A stretch of 64,000 nt of DNA from a virus. A program made the position numbers and the translations under genes. Shown here in pieces: positions 53,273-61,372 of this stretch (the first letter of the stretch is position 1; every line of letters starts with the position of its first letter). Below the pieces are notes generated by a model. It searched no databases. It saw nothing but the letters and a program-made list of their open reading frames with translations, and was not told the origin of the DNA. The DNA lies in the IMG/VR virus record IMGVR_UViG_3300002052_000002, positions 48,901-112,900 of that record, one strand, 5' to 3'.

Positions 53273-53649
53273 TATTTTATATCTCCATTCTCTTTTCGTT
53301 TCTTTAATTCGTATGGCATAACGTAAAGATTGAAGAAGACTTGCCAAGCCAACTTATAGGCCATACGATCCTGCTCTTTCATATGATATAGTACTTTTGG
53401 CTGGCGCGGTCCAAATTGGCAAAGATACCTATTCTCTACAACTGGTTCGGTATCTCTCTCCATTGTAGTGTATATTTCATGAGCTGTCGTCCATCTTGGA
53501 TTTTCCTTCCAGATGTCTACCATTTGTTTATAGTAAAAGTAGCATCTATCTCCTGGTTGAATTCCATTAAAAGTAGATAGCATAGTATCTAATACCTGTA
53601 ATCCTAACTTATCAATTGCTTTGCGTCTGTCTTCTTTTATGAATGGCAT
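53272..53649 (-). CDS. Conserved phage hypothetical protein
   Basis: Encodes 125 residues with PFIKEDRRKAIDKLGLQVLD near the start, GDRCYFYYKQMVDIW and PRWTTAHEIYTTM, a set typical of a small phage protein family that I have seen in many dsDNA phages without known function. It has a GAGGAGAG ribosome site. The two flanking genes overlap it. Confidence 0.5.
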   Translation of the reverse strand: MPFIKEDRRKAIDKLGLQVLDTMLSTFNGIQPGDRCYFYYKQMVDIWKENPRWTTAHEIYTTMERDTEPVVENRYLCQFGPRQPKVLYHMKEQDRMAYKLAWQVFFNLYVMPYELKKRKENGDIK

Positions 53650-53816
53650 TTTCTCTCCTCCTCATATGCAAGACAACATTCTTTTGAACAGAAATAGGTA
53701 TTCCCCTTTTTATAAATAAGGGCCTCTGTCACATCGTAATTTACTCCGCAATGATTGCATACACATTTTATAGGTACATGAAATTCCGACCATTCAATGG
53801 CTTTAACTTCTAACAT
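53637..53816 (-). CDS. Small zinc-finger protein
   Basis: Encodes 59 residues from ATG 53816 (AAGGAG eight bases before). It has CVCNHCGVNYD and FCSKECCLAYEEE, two Cys-x2-4-Cys pairs in the pattern of a MYM/TRASH-type zinc finger. It is overlapped at its N-terminus by the next gene upstream by seven bases. Probably binds DNA or protein. Confidence 0.5.
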   Translation of the reverse strand: MLEVKAIEWSEFHVPIKCVCNHCGVNYDVTEALIYKKGNTYFCSKECCLAYEEERKCHS

Positions 53817-54247
53817 TTTATTACTCCTTTCAAGAATTCTGTAAACTCGTCCCATGATCCAAACATCATACCACCAGATGCTTCTACAATAAATCTTATC
53901 CAAGGATGCATCTGACAATCGGAAGAAACTATATATACTGGTTTATGTGCTTGCATGGCACAGAACCAAATTTCACAGATAGTTCCTATTTGATGAGTCT
54001 GTTTAGTAACCAATGCGACAACTCCATCTGCGTACATAATTTGACCGATATCTTTACCAACTATAGTGGCAGGATCAATATCAGCAGAGTTCCTAGTCTT
54101 TTCTCCTCTATCTATAGCTTCGATATCATCTCTTCCTGTATCATAGAATGGATTGATGAGTTCTACTCCAGTAGTCTCTTCTATAGATTTTTCGATACTA
54201 CGAATCTCATGTCGCATTTCCAATGGATGTGCTAAATATAACTTCAT
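53810..54247 (-). CDS. Nucleoside 2-deoxyribosyltransferase-like protein
   Basis: Encodes 145 residues with YLAHPLEMRHEIRSIE near the start, then a DIGQIMYADGVVALV strand and a CEIWFCAMQAHKPVYIVS segment, the layout of the nucleoside 2-deoxyribosyltransferase-like fold. Real members swap the base on a deoxynucleoside or act as hydrolases. A second, different relative follows immediately. Substrate unknown. Confidence 0.55.
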   Translation of the reverse strand: MKLYLAHPLEMRHEIRSIEKSIEETTGVELINPFYDTGRDDIEAIDRGEKTRNSADIDPATIVGKDIGQIMYADGVVALVTKQTHQIGTICEIWFCAMQAHKPVYIVSSDCQMHPWIRFIVEASGGMMFGSWDEFTEFLKGVIKC

Positions 54248-54256
54248 TTTGCCTCC

Positions 54257-54631
54257 TTATAGGCTAGTGTCTAAATACCTCATTAGCTTTGTAAAGCTTT
54301 TTCCTTTCATATCATCAGGGAAACTTTCTTTATTTACAAAGATGAATCTTTTCTCGTTAGGCCGTAACTGTTGTAACATAAAGAACATGCCTAAATCAAA
54401 TATGCTTCCTAATGAAGTTCGACTAAACCAGATATGAATTTCATCGGCACTTCTCATAGCTCTAGCATTTGATGCGCAGATGCCAATGCCTATTGGATCA
54501 GTTTGATCTGTATCTCTAATAGGCCAATAGACTACGTTTCCTTCTTTCTCCATTTTAGTGACATACTCTTTTACATTATCCATGTCTTCCTCCGTTATGT
54601 CTCTAACAGGTGAGATTAAAAATATATTCAT
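54257..54631 (-). CDS. Second nucleoside 2-deoxyribosyltransferase-like protein
   Basis: Encodes 124 residues from ATG 54631 (seven bases after GGAGG; ATG 54637 is too close), overlapping the polymerase stop by four bases. SPVRDITEEDMDNV, RSADEIHIWFSR and GSIFDLGMFFMLQQL are the fold's nucleotide-binding and active-site regions; the DLGM Asp and the following strand match. With the other deoxyribosyltransferase-like gene it suggests nucleotide salvage or modified-base metabolism. Confidence 0.55.
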   Translation of the reverse strand: MNIFLISPVRDITEEDMDNVKEYVTKMEKEGNVVYWPIRDTDQTDPIGIGICASNARAMRSADEIHIWFSRTSLGSIFDLGMFFMLQQLRPNEKRFIFVNKESFPDDMKGKSFTKLMRYLDTSL

Positions 54632-57048
54632 TTCCATTCCTCCATATTTCCTAGACTTGTGCCGTATTTGGCATCAACTAGAATAGGTATTGAAACTTTG
54701 AGAAATTTCTGAAAATAAGAAGTCATAATCTTTATTATTATTGGAACAATCCATATCTCAGTCTGGTGAACTGATAGAATGACGGAGTCGTGAATCTCCA
54801 ATAACAATTTAGATCTGAGTTTAAACTTTTCAAGAAACTCTTTAATCCCAATGAGAGATACCAATAGGAAATCTGAAGCTAGACTTTGTATTGGAGCATT
54901 AATCGCTTCACGAATCATCGCCTGAACTGTTTCACTGTTGGGATCAGTATACTTCCATACAGGCAATCTCCTATATCTACCAAGTGGAGAACGAACCCAT
55001 CCTTGTGTAAGAATTAGATTCTTCGTATTCTCCATATATTCCGCCAACTTAGGATAAGTCTCAAAGAATTTAGCTAAATATTCATCGGCCTCCTCCTCAG
55101 TACAATTTATCTTCTTCATCAGGCCCCATTTGGTCTGCCCATAAATCGTACCGAAATTAACTGTCTTACCTATAATTCGTCTTTGATCATCTGTAACTTG
55201 ATCTTCTAGAATTCCTAGAATACCAGCAGTAGTTTTACGATGAACATCCCCTTTCAATGCCTCTTTAAGAATCTCATCTTCAGCTATCTCCGCCGCAAGT
55301 CGAAGCTCTATCTGATTAAAATCAAATTCGACGAGGAAATGTTCTGGGTCTGCGATAACTGCATTACGTATCTTAATTAAATCTTTCTTACCCTTTGGCA
55401 GATTCTGAAGATTCGGCTTACGGCTTGAGGTTCTCCCTGTTGCTGTCTCCGTCAACCAATATGTAGTATGAATTCTACCATCATCAGCCACAGCCTCAGT
55501 GAATTCTTTCAATGTTTTAGAGCGCATGGTCTGCCATTGAGAATATTTGATAAGTAGTTCACAAAGAGGACTCTTATCTTTTAATTTATCTAAAACATCT
55601 AAATCAGTAGATGGTTCTCTAGAAGTAGGAGTCCGTTTTAGGATTGGCAGACTTTCATATTTAAATAGAACTTCACGAAGTTGGACATGGGAATTAGGAT
55701 TGAATTCTATATCATTATCAGTCTCATATTGCCTAACTGAAGGATAACTTCGGATTTCTTCTTCAAGTTCTTCTAGTATCCCAATTGTCTCATCCGTTCC
55801 ATCTATTTTGTCGATGGCTTCCTGTACTAAATCCTGGTCTATAAGGATTCCCCTTTCTTCCATTTCGGACAAGACTATAGATACAGGGAGTAGAACTCCA
55901 GAAAAGAGAGCATATAGCTGCTGATCAGCAGCAAGTTTTTGATACTGTGCTTTATAAATTCTATACGTAATATCAGAATCTACCGCATTGTACTCATATA
56001 ATTCATCCCCTTCTACTTTATCTACTTTATCTTTAAGTTGTGTTTCGTACCCTCCACACTTTGTATATTTCCATGCTAAATCTTTCAACCCATTAGATTC
56101 GTTCTCATTTAGTAAAAACTGAGCGATTTTAGTATCCCAATAAAGTCCAATGGTTTGTATACCTAATATATGCCTAACCCATAGGATATCGAACTTAGCA
56201 TTCTGAGCTATCTTTTTGATATCAGGGGCTTCGAATATGATACGCAGGTCATCTAGAATTCCATTCCATTCGTCTTCTTTCCAAGGATTGAATTCTCCAT
56301 AATCTGTTGGAAGCACAGCAGCTTTTTTGTGTGCCCATGAGAATCCTATACATTTTACTTGTGAATCATATTGGAATGGCGATAATCCTGTAGTCTCTAC
56401 ATCGAAAGCGAATTCTTTAGTATTTATTATATTAGCAAGAATATTAGTCCAAGTATCTATATCTCTTATAACCGTGTACTCACCAAGGTCAGATGGGTCT
56501 GTAAGATTACCAGTGAGAGCATTTGGAATTCTTGCCATGTGTTCAAAGAAAGTTCCTTGCTCGTCTTGGTGACGTAAGATATAGGCTGGATGGAGGATGG
56601 GTAGAACTAGTCTCCCATCTATTTCCATAGTCTTGCCAGAATACTTTACTATCCCACTCTTTATGCCTGTTACGGCATGGAGTGGAACATTGCCCAATAA
56701 TACTATCAGTTTAAGATTGGGCATATTAGTTATTTCTTCTTCTAAGAATGGACGGCATGTTTTGATCTCTTTTGTAGTAGGAGTCCGATTCTTAGGAGGA
56801 CGACATTTTACTGCGTTAGTAATTGCATAATTCTCAATATGAGTATTATAAATAGCTTCTCTTAATAAAATACCAGCGTCCCCAATAAAAGGACGTCCTT
56901 CGTCGTCTTCATCAACTCCAGGGGCTTCTCCTACAAAAAGGATCTCTGCATTTAAATCACCCTCCATCCCCATATGTGCGGTTTTGCATCCCTTACATAA
57001 GATGCAATCTACTCCGCACTCCAATTGTTTTGTCAGTTTAGGTGTCAT
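54628..57048 (-). CDS. Uracil-DNA glycosylase / DNA polymerase I fusion
   Basis: Encodes 806 residues. Residues 1-190 are a family-4-type uracil-DNA glycosylase: GEAPG (40-44), a cluster with C11, C15, C18, C21, then C82 and C98 fifteen residues apart, the Fe-S pattern, and HPAYILRH near 154. A DEDD 3'-5' exonuclease follows (FDVETTGLSP, then NAKFDILW, YNAVDSD). The polymerase core has DFNQIELR (D576), RRIIGKTVNFG (K near 628) and HDS (near 752), the family A motifs A, B and C, with Phe in the O helix as in E. coli Pol I. No 5'-3' nuclease domain is present. SPO1-type phage polymerases carry a similar N-terminal glycosylase domain. Uracil removal or sensing during synthesis is likely. Confidence 0.85.
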   Translation of the reverse strand: MTPKLTKQLECGVDCILCKGCKTAHMGMEGDLNAEILFVGEAPGVDEDDEGRPFIGDAGILLREAIYNTHIENYAITNAVKCRPPKNRTPTTKEIKTCRPFLEEEITNMPNLKLIVLLGNVPLHAVTGIKSGIVKYSGKTMEIDGRLVLPILHPAYILRHQDEQGTFFEHMARIPNALTGNLTDPSDLGEYTVIRDIDTWTNILANIINTKEFAFDVETTGLSPFQYDSQVKCIGFSWAHKKAAVLPTDYGEFNPWKEDEWNGILDDLRIIFEAPDIKKIAQNAKFDILWVRHILGIQTIGLYWDTKIAQFLLNENESNGLKDLAWKYTKCGGYETQLKDKVDKVEGDELYEYNAVDSDITYRIYKAQYQKLAADQQLYALFSGVLLPVSIVLSEMEERGILIDQDLVQEAIDKIDGTDETIGILEELEEEIRSYPSVRQYETDNDIEFNPNSHVQLREVLFKYESLPILKRTPTSREPSTDLDVLDKLKDKSPLCELLIKYSQWQTMRSKTLKEFTEAVADDGRIHTTYWLTETATGRTSSRKPNLQNLPKGKKDLIKIRNAVIADPEHFLVEFDFNQIELRLAAEIAEDEILKEALKGDVHRKTTAGILGILEDQVTDDQRRIIGKTVNFGTIYGQTKWGLMKKINCTEEEADEYLAKFFETYPKLAEYMENTKNLILTQGWVRSPLGRYRRLPVWKYTDPNSETVQAMIREAINAPIQSLASDFLLVSLIGIKEFLEKFKLRSKLLLEIHDSVILSVHQTEIWIVPIIIKIMTSYFQKFLKVSIPILVDAKYGTSLGNMEEWK

Positions 57049-57058
57049 AATGAGATCC

Positions 57059-57508
57059 TTATTTCTTTAAAATTCTACGTCTTATCTCCCTCCATTTATT
57101 GGAATCGAGTCCTAATAAATCTTTGATATTTGCTATAGATTCTCCTTTCTTCAGCATCTGAATAATATGAGCATCAGAGCCGAACTTGGTTTTAGCCGTA
57201 GTTTCTAATTCCAAGTCATCAAGAACAATCTCTTCCATCTCATAGGCTGCTATATCCTCTGGAAGTTCTTCGATAGAAGTCTCTTTGCGCCTAATAAGTC
57301 TAAGCTTCCTCTCCATATTAGAATAGAACCAGTTTATAGATTTCAAAACTTGAAGCAATTCTGCATCTGGGAAATCTATTTTAAATTCAAAAACATGGAG
57401 ATAGCCATCATTCACTAAATCATTATACGGAATACTATAACGTCGATTTAATAATTTCGCTCTAGAATTAATGGCCTTTTCTATTTCTTTATGCATTATT
57501 TGTTTCAT
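57059..57508 (-). CDS. Possible phage sigma factor (sigma-70/ECF-like)
   Basis: Encodes 149 residues. The N-terminal half (AINSRAKLLNRRYSIP, then YNDLVNDGYLHVFEF) resembles sigma region 2, and the C-terminal 35 residues (LKKGESIANIKDLLGLDSNK, then basic helices) form a helix-turn-helix like region 4. A short acidic middle separates them. Sigma-like phage proteins redirect the host RNA polymerase. The resemblance is modest and has not been scored. It is encoded just downstream of two MKIL genes. Confidence 0.45.
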   Translation of the reverse strand: MKQIMHKEIEKAINSRAKLLNRRYSIPYNDLVNDGYLHVFEFKIDFPDAELLQVLKSINWFYSNMERKLRLIRRKETSIEELPEDIAAYEMEEIVLDDLELETTAKTKFGSDAHIIQMLKKGESIANIKDLLGLDSNKWREIRRRILKK

Positions 57509-57704
57509 CTAAATACCTTTTTATAACATCTCTAACCATTTCACGTTCAAATTCCGCCCAAAATCCTCTACGGACCTCTGTCCCAAATTGTCGTCGTACC
57601 AGTTCCGTAGCAGTTATACGTCCTGTCGTAGTACCCCAATCAGCACCTAGTTTAGTAGATTCAATATCAATGAAGTTATCTTCATCTTGTTTCAGTATTT
57701 TCAT
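57489..57704 (-). CDS. MKIL-start small protein
   Basis: Encodes 71 residues from ATG 57704 with GGAG three to four bases before. It begins MKILKQDEDNF and has a Gly-Thr-Thr-Gly-Arg and a basic C-terminal helix (EREMVRDVIKRYLDE). It overlaps the gene upstream (57682) by 23 bases. Function unknown. Confidence 0.45.
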   Translation of the reverse strand: MKILKQDEDNFIDIESTKLGADWGTTTGRITATELVRRQFGTEVRRGFWAEFEREMVRDVIKRYLDETNNA

Positions 57705-57867
57705 CTCTCCACCAATTATGTCTCCGTTGCATTTCTAGACGCCATCGCTGTTCTAATATTCTTTCTAATGTATCTTGTCCTGCTATCTTTTCATATATAA
57801 GATCTGCAAAATCTTTTTGTGGACTAAGCTCTGGTTTTTCTTCCTCTTTGTGTTTTAGAATTTTCAT
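57682..57867 (-). CDS. MKILKHK-start small protein
   Basis: Encodes 61 residues from ATG 57867, which overlaps the primase-helicase stop (TAATG). It begins MKILKHKEEEKPELSPQ and ends with a Trp/Arg-rich helix. The start is almost identical to the one after RecA. Function unknown; it may be a docking or anti-host factor. Confidence 0.45.
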   Translation of the reverse strand: MKILKHKEEEKPELSPQKDFADLIYEKIAGQDTLERILEQRWRLEMQRRHNWWRDENTETR

Positions 57868-59591
57868 TAATCTTCCTCGAATCTGCACTGTGCATCTTTG
57901 GCTACTAAGAAACAATCTCCACCTTTATCCCATCTAGCCTTGTCAATTCTGACAAGAGTTCGTGGCATAAAGATTCCTTCAGTTGTCCTATTATCCTTTT
58001 CCACATCTTTCACTTTCTCTCTATGGAGAAGGATAATGAAATCTGAATCACCTTCTATATCTGCACTCCAAGCCAAGTCTTCAGAGTCAATGACGGCATT
58101 CTTTCCCATCTTCCTAGGACGAGCAATGGCTAGAATTGTTATTGCCAGTTCTTCTGCTAATAGCTTAAGATTATTAATCATTAATGAAACTTCTCTAGTT
58201 GGGTCATCTCCTCTTGATAAAAAGTGTATATTATCAAATACGATAAAACGTAGGCCATAGCGTTTAGCACACATTCGGATTGTGTCTTCCACTATTTGCC
58301 AATTCAGTTTGCGATACTTGTAAGCAAAATATAGTGGATAATCCTTTATTCGCTGATAAGCGGCGGCTAAGTCCTTCATATTGTTGACTAGCTTCGAGTC
58401 TTTATTTAAAATGTGACCTATTAATCTAGGGACTAAACGCTCTGGCCTCATTTCTAATTCAAATATTAAAGATGGATACCCCTTACTAGCATAATAATAT
58501 AGGAAGTTTAAAGCCATCATGGTCTTCCCAACTCCTGGTTTCGCCCCTAATACTACTAAATCTCCTGGTGCAAACTTACCAGTAAGTCTTTCTATTCTCT
58601 TCCACGGAAGAGTTAATCCACTTTCTTCTTCATCATCCAAATATAAACTCTTCATTAAGTCGCCCATTATAGCCGCAATGGATTTGACATCCTCCACATC
58701 GAATGGACGAGCTTGCTTCTTAAAAGCCAGAAAATCATTTAATGTGCCTCCTTTCATGAAGAATTCATTCAAGTCTTTAACAGTCGGAGGAAGGTCTATA
58801 TTGAAGCACCGTTCGAGTCCCAAACGGTCAGCAAATTTGTAGGCTCCTTTAGTTCCAGCAATGTCCCTATCATATACGAAATATACTCGTGGTATTCTAT
58901 CGAGTTTATCAATCCAAGTTGTTTCAACGCCTCCAGCCCCGACAGTTGCTCCAACCACGTTTTTGTATCCCATAGACCATAGAGATATTGCATCCGACTC
59001 TCCCTCTGTAATAACAATTTCATCCAACTTCTCCTTTAAGATGTCCTCATTAAAGAGTAGGGATTTACCACCTTTTATTCTTCTAAAAGATTTATCGGCA
59101 GGGGGTATGGAACGAAACTTAATATTATGCAATTTCCCTTCCCTAAAATAAGGGAAGCCTACCCACTTTATTCCATTATCCTCCCATAGCCCTAGCACAA
59201 AATTAGATATAGCTTCTCTACTAAACTTCCGCCCAAAGAGATATTTAAGAGCATCGACATTATTAAGTAAATATCTATGCGCCTCTATTGATTGAGGAAA
59301 ATATTCTTTATGAATAACCAGTTCGCCATCCTCTTCCTCTTTATACAATTCCCTAACTGAGGTTAGAGGAAGAATATCTCCTAAATATTTCTTCAGTGTA
59401 TACATAGAGCCTGATTGGCTACAAGCTCCATGATGACAGATATACTGTCCAGTTTTCGAATTGATATAGAAGTGGTAGTCAGTATTACGACAGAATGGGC
59501 AGACCTCTATATTCAGCTCTGGCCCATTATCACTGTCTACTACTCTATACTTCCATTGTTTCTTCTCTACATATTCTTGAACGTCATCCAT
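57867..59591 (-). CDS. DNA primase-helicase (T7 gp4-like)
   Basis: Encodes 574 residues. C31-x2-C34, C52 and C57 form a zinc-binding primase motif, the Toprim domain holds ITEGESDAIS and YDRD, and the C-terminal RecA-like helicase has a Walker A GAKPGVGKT (about 347-355) and FELEMRPERLV. The protein thus primes and unwinds in one chain, as in T7 gp4. It is a central replication enzyme next to the polymerase. Its start is preceded by an MKIL-type gene, and its stop overlaps another. Confidence 0.85.
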   Translation of the reverse strand: MDDVQEYVEKKQWKYRVVDSDNGPELNIEVCPFCRNTDYHFYINSKTGQYICHHGACSQSGSMYTLKKYLGDILPLTSVRELYKEEEDGELVIHKEYFPQSIEAHRYLLNNVDALKYLFGRKFSREAISNFVLGLWEDNGIKWVGFPYFREGKLHNIKFRSIPPADKSFRRIKGGKSLLFNEDILKEKLDEIVITEGESDAISLWSMGYKNVVGATVGAGGVETTWIDKLDRIPRVYFVYDRDIAGTKGAYKFADRLGLERCFNIDLPPTVKDLNEFFMKGGTLNDFLAFKKQARPFDVEDVKSIAAIMGDLMKSLYLDDEEESGLTLPWKRIERLTGKFAPGDLVVLGAKPGVGKTMMALNFLYYYASKGYPSLIFELEMRPERLVPRLIGHILNKDSKLVNNMKDLAAAYQRIKDYPLYFAYKYRKLNWQIVEDTIRMCAKRYGLRFIVFDNIHFLSRGDDPTREVSLMINNLKLLAEELAITILAIARPRKMGKNAVIDSEDLAWSADIEGDSDFIILLHREKVKDVEKDNRTTEGIFMPRTLVRIDKARWDKGGDCFLVAKDAQCRFEED

Positions 59592-59595
59592 TTAA

Positions 59596-59898
59596 TCACT
59601 CATCCTCTAATTTTACGAAGTATTCAAATAAACTATCCTTTCCCCAAGACCAACAATCTACGCCATATTTATCAAATGGGCCTGAAATATGGCATCGTCC
59701 TGGACAATCTAGTGGCCCACCTTGACTACATGATTTTCTGGAGCGAGCAGTTTTACCACTACAATCTGCTATATATAAGATTTCATATATTTCTCCAGGC
59801 TCCCCTGGATAGGTTGCCATGTACCTGTTTCGTTCATGGTTATCAATCCTATATGCTCTTCTAATAACATATTCTTTGACCTGTTGTAAGATTTTCAT
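59596..59898 (-). CDS. MKIL-start Cys-rich protein
   Basis: Encodes 100 residues from ATG 59898 (GGAG six bases before). It begins MKILQQVKEY and carries a Cys-rich region (SCSQGGPLDCPGRCHIS) suggestive of a metal-binding site. It overlaps the gene upstream by 38 bases. Function unknown. Confidence 0.4.
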   Translation of the reverse strand: MKILQQVKEYVIRRAYRIDNHERNRYMATYPGEPGEIYEILYIADCSGKTARSRKSCSQGGPLDCPGRCHISGPFDKYGVDCWSWGKDSLFEYFVKLEDE

Positions 59899-60253
59899 AC
59901 TCTTCTCCAGAAAATATTGGTGTACAAACTCCTGTATGTGTATACCGTCCAAAGAACACTCGTGAACAAGGCATATCGCAATCTTTAGTCAGCGTGTGCA
60001 TTTTACTATGAGAACATTTAATAAGTTGGGCATACGCGTCAAAGAAAGTAATTAAGTATATAGCAGCAGGGACTATTATTACACCAGATATAATTGAAAG
60101 TATCCATAAAATTAAACGCATTTCCCACTCATCCCTACTCCAAGCGTAAAATTCTCTCCAAAATTCATGACGATGTTGAAGTAGTCCATAAAATAAACAT
60201 CCCCATCTTCCATTGCAACATCCTACTTGTTTTAAATGCTCTATTGTTTTCAT
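59861..60253 (-). CDS. Membrane protein with N-terminal repeat-derived start
   Basis: Encodes 130 residues starting MKTIEHLKQVGCC. It has one strong hydrophobic segment (ILWILSIISGVIIVPAAIYL) and several Cys in the C-terminal half. The ATG lies within a 25-base direct repeat whose other copy begins the 25-codon reading frame near 60632. Function unknown. Confidence 0.45.
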   Translation of the reverse strand: MKTIEHLKQVGCCNGRWGCLFYGLLQHRHEFWREFYAWSRDEWEMRLILWILSIISGVIIVPAAIYLITFFDAYAQLIKCSHSKMHTLTKDCDMPCSRVFFGRYTHTGVCTPIFSGEEYENLTTGQRICY

Positions 60254-60264
60254 CAGAACGGTAC
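60240..60264 (-). repeat. 25-base direct repeat, copy 1
   Basis: The same 25 bases occur at 60619-60643. The - strand reading is GTACCGTTCTG followed by ATGAAAACAATAGA. In copy 2 the first part is the end of the 192-residue gene and its stop; here it precedes the membrane gene start. This suggests that the start region was duplicated. Confidence 0.6.
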
Positions 60265-60282
60265 CCTTGTTCTCCTTTTGAC

Positions 60283-60486
60283 TTAGTCTATCCCTATAAT
60301 GTCTGTTAGCTTAAAAACGTCTAACCATTGTTTATCACAATCAAGACAAGTCACCTTAGAGGTAATTTCAGACAAATCTATATATGATAATTGAGTGCCA
60401 GGTTCGGAAATGCGCGCGCTGTTACAATATGGACATTGATAACCTTTATTCTTTAAATACGTTTGTTTTTGCTTTTTTGTTAACAT
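60283..60486 (-). CDS. Small zinc-ribbon protein
   Basis: Encodes 67 residues with CPYC near residue 18 and CLDC near residue 47, the paired Cys-x2-Cys of a zinc ribbon, and a basic N-terminus. A ribosome site (AGAGAGG) precedes it. Likely nucleic-acid binding, function unknown. Confidence 0.5.
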   Translation of the reverse strand: MLTKKQKQTYLKNKGYQCPYCNSARISEPGTQLSYIDLSEITSKVTCLDCDKQWLDVFKLTDIIGID

Positions 60487-60533
60487 TTTATCATCCTCTC
60501 TCTTTTAAACCACGGCTCATACTCTGCTCCATA

Positions 60534-60580
60534 CACGGACAGTCAGGGCGTCACTTAGTCAGCCTCCCTTGAACTCCGTG
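60534..60580. other. GC-rich inverted-repeat region, possible structured RNA
   Basis: CACGGA (60534-60539) pairs with TCCGTG (60575-60580), and inside it AGGG (60545-60548) with CCCT (60566-60569). The stretch is GC-rich compared with the AT-rich neighbours and lies in a 145-base gap between genes. It could be a small RNA, a processing site or a remnant. It partly overlaps a 25-codon frame. Confidence 0.3.
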
Positions 60581-60632
60581 CGTGTATCGCCTTCTCACAG
60601 TTTAGGCTTACTGGGTGTTCTATTGTTTTCAT
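60555..60632 (-). CDS. 25-codon reading frame, doubtful
   Basis: Begins MKTIEHPVSLNCEKA in repeat copy 2, with its ATG overlapping the stop of the 192-residue gene (TGATG). It overlaps the inverted-repeat region. It may be a truncated copy of the MKTIEHLK start of the membrane protein. Translation is uncertain. Confidence 0.25.
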   Translation of the reverse strand: MKTIEHPVSLNCEKAIHARSSREAD

Positions 60633-60643
60633 CAGAACGGTAC
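60619..60643 (-). repeat. 25-base direct repeat, copy 2
   Basis: Identical to 60240-60264. Here the - strand reading contains the last codons and stop of the 192-residue gene and the ATG of a 25-codon frame. Confidence 0.6.
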
Positions 60644-61210
60644 TCTCTCTTCTTTTAGGTTTTCTCTTACTTCTAATAATGATTTGGTTGGTTCTTTTCT
60701 TTTGTATTCTAATTTAGCTATCATATATTCTACAGCTTCCCATGCTTCTTGCACCTTATTTATAGGCCACGCTTTGAGGGTATTCTTACTCGGAGCCATT
60801 TTAGAAACGTCAATGGCAAACGTAGCAAGGATGTCATCAGCTGTGCCCATAAGGACATTCCGCAAGGGATATACTTTTCCAGTCGAGTTAACAATGAAGC
60901 TATCGCCATCCAAAGTAAAAGCATTTCCTGCATATTTATTGTGTCTCCTTTGCCATCCTTTAAATCGTTCTATGGCCTTAACGCTTACTAATGATTCTGG
61001 CTTTGGGTACGCACTTGTTCTCATGAATCTGTATGCCTCGAATTGTACTCGAATATAGTCAGCGTAGTCTCCACCTAACTTATCCACTAATTGTCTGGCT
61101 CTGTCTAACGCCTCATATCTAGCACTTCCCTTTCTTGGGGATGGCACTGGCTTCTTAACTACTGCCCGCAAAGCAGCCATATAAAGTTCAATAAACAATC
61201 GAGTATTCAT
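60632..61210 (-). CDS. Hypothetical protein (192 residues)
   Basis: Encodes 192 residues, helical and basic, with EALDRARQLVDKLGGDYADY and SVKAIERFKGWQRRHNKYAG. A central strand (AFTLDGDSFIVNSTGKVYPL) may form a small fold. No Cys and no catalytic motif are seen. Possibly DNA-binding by charge. It is preceded by a 39-base gap to the small frames upstream and its stop lies in repeat copy 2. Confidence 0.45.
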   Translation of the reverse strand: MNTRLFIELYMAALRAVVKKPVPSPRKGSARYEALDRARQLVDKLGGDYADYIRVQFEAYRFMRTSAYPKPESLVSVKAIERFKGWQRRHNKYAGNAFTLDGDSFIVNSTGKVYPLRNVLMGTADDILATFAIDVSKMAPSKNTLKAWPINKVQEAWEAVEYMIAKLEYKRKEPTKSLLEVRENLKEERVPF

Positions 61211-61249
61211 TTATTAGTATACTCCCTCACTTTTAGTCCTCCTCACTTC

Positions 61250-61372
61250 TTATATTCCACCGCATTTTTTACGGAATGGGCATTTCTTCTTCCAACATTC
61301 ATACCGATGAATCTTCTTTTTTAAAAGCTCACACCAGCCCCATGCATATTCATCTGAAAAGAAATCGCTCAT
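61250..61372 (-). CDS. Cys-rich 40-residue protein
   Basis: A short gene from ATG 61372 with GAGGAG nine bases upstream. It has four Cys (WCELLKKKIHRYECWKKKC, then KKC) and many Lys, a small metal-binding pattern. Its ATG overlaps the stop of the gene upstream (ATGA), so it is likely translated by coupling. Confidence 0.5.
   Translation of the reverse strand: MSDFFSDEYAWGWCELLKKKIHRYECWKKKCPFRKKCGGI

Noticed and set aside
59415-59864. 149-residue + strand frame over the primase-helicase start
   Set aside because: Antisense shadow; the - strand frame holds zinc-binding and Toprim motifs.
60487-60600. tRNA gene in the GC-rich gap
   Set aside because: No T-loop or CCA end and no cloverleaf could be folded.
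60615-61058. 147-residue + strand frame
   Set aside because: Antisense to the 192-residue gene, with no coding support.
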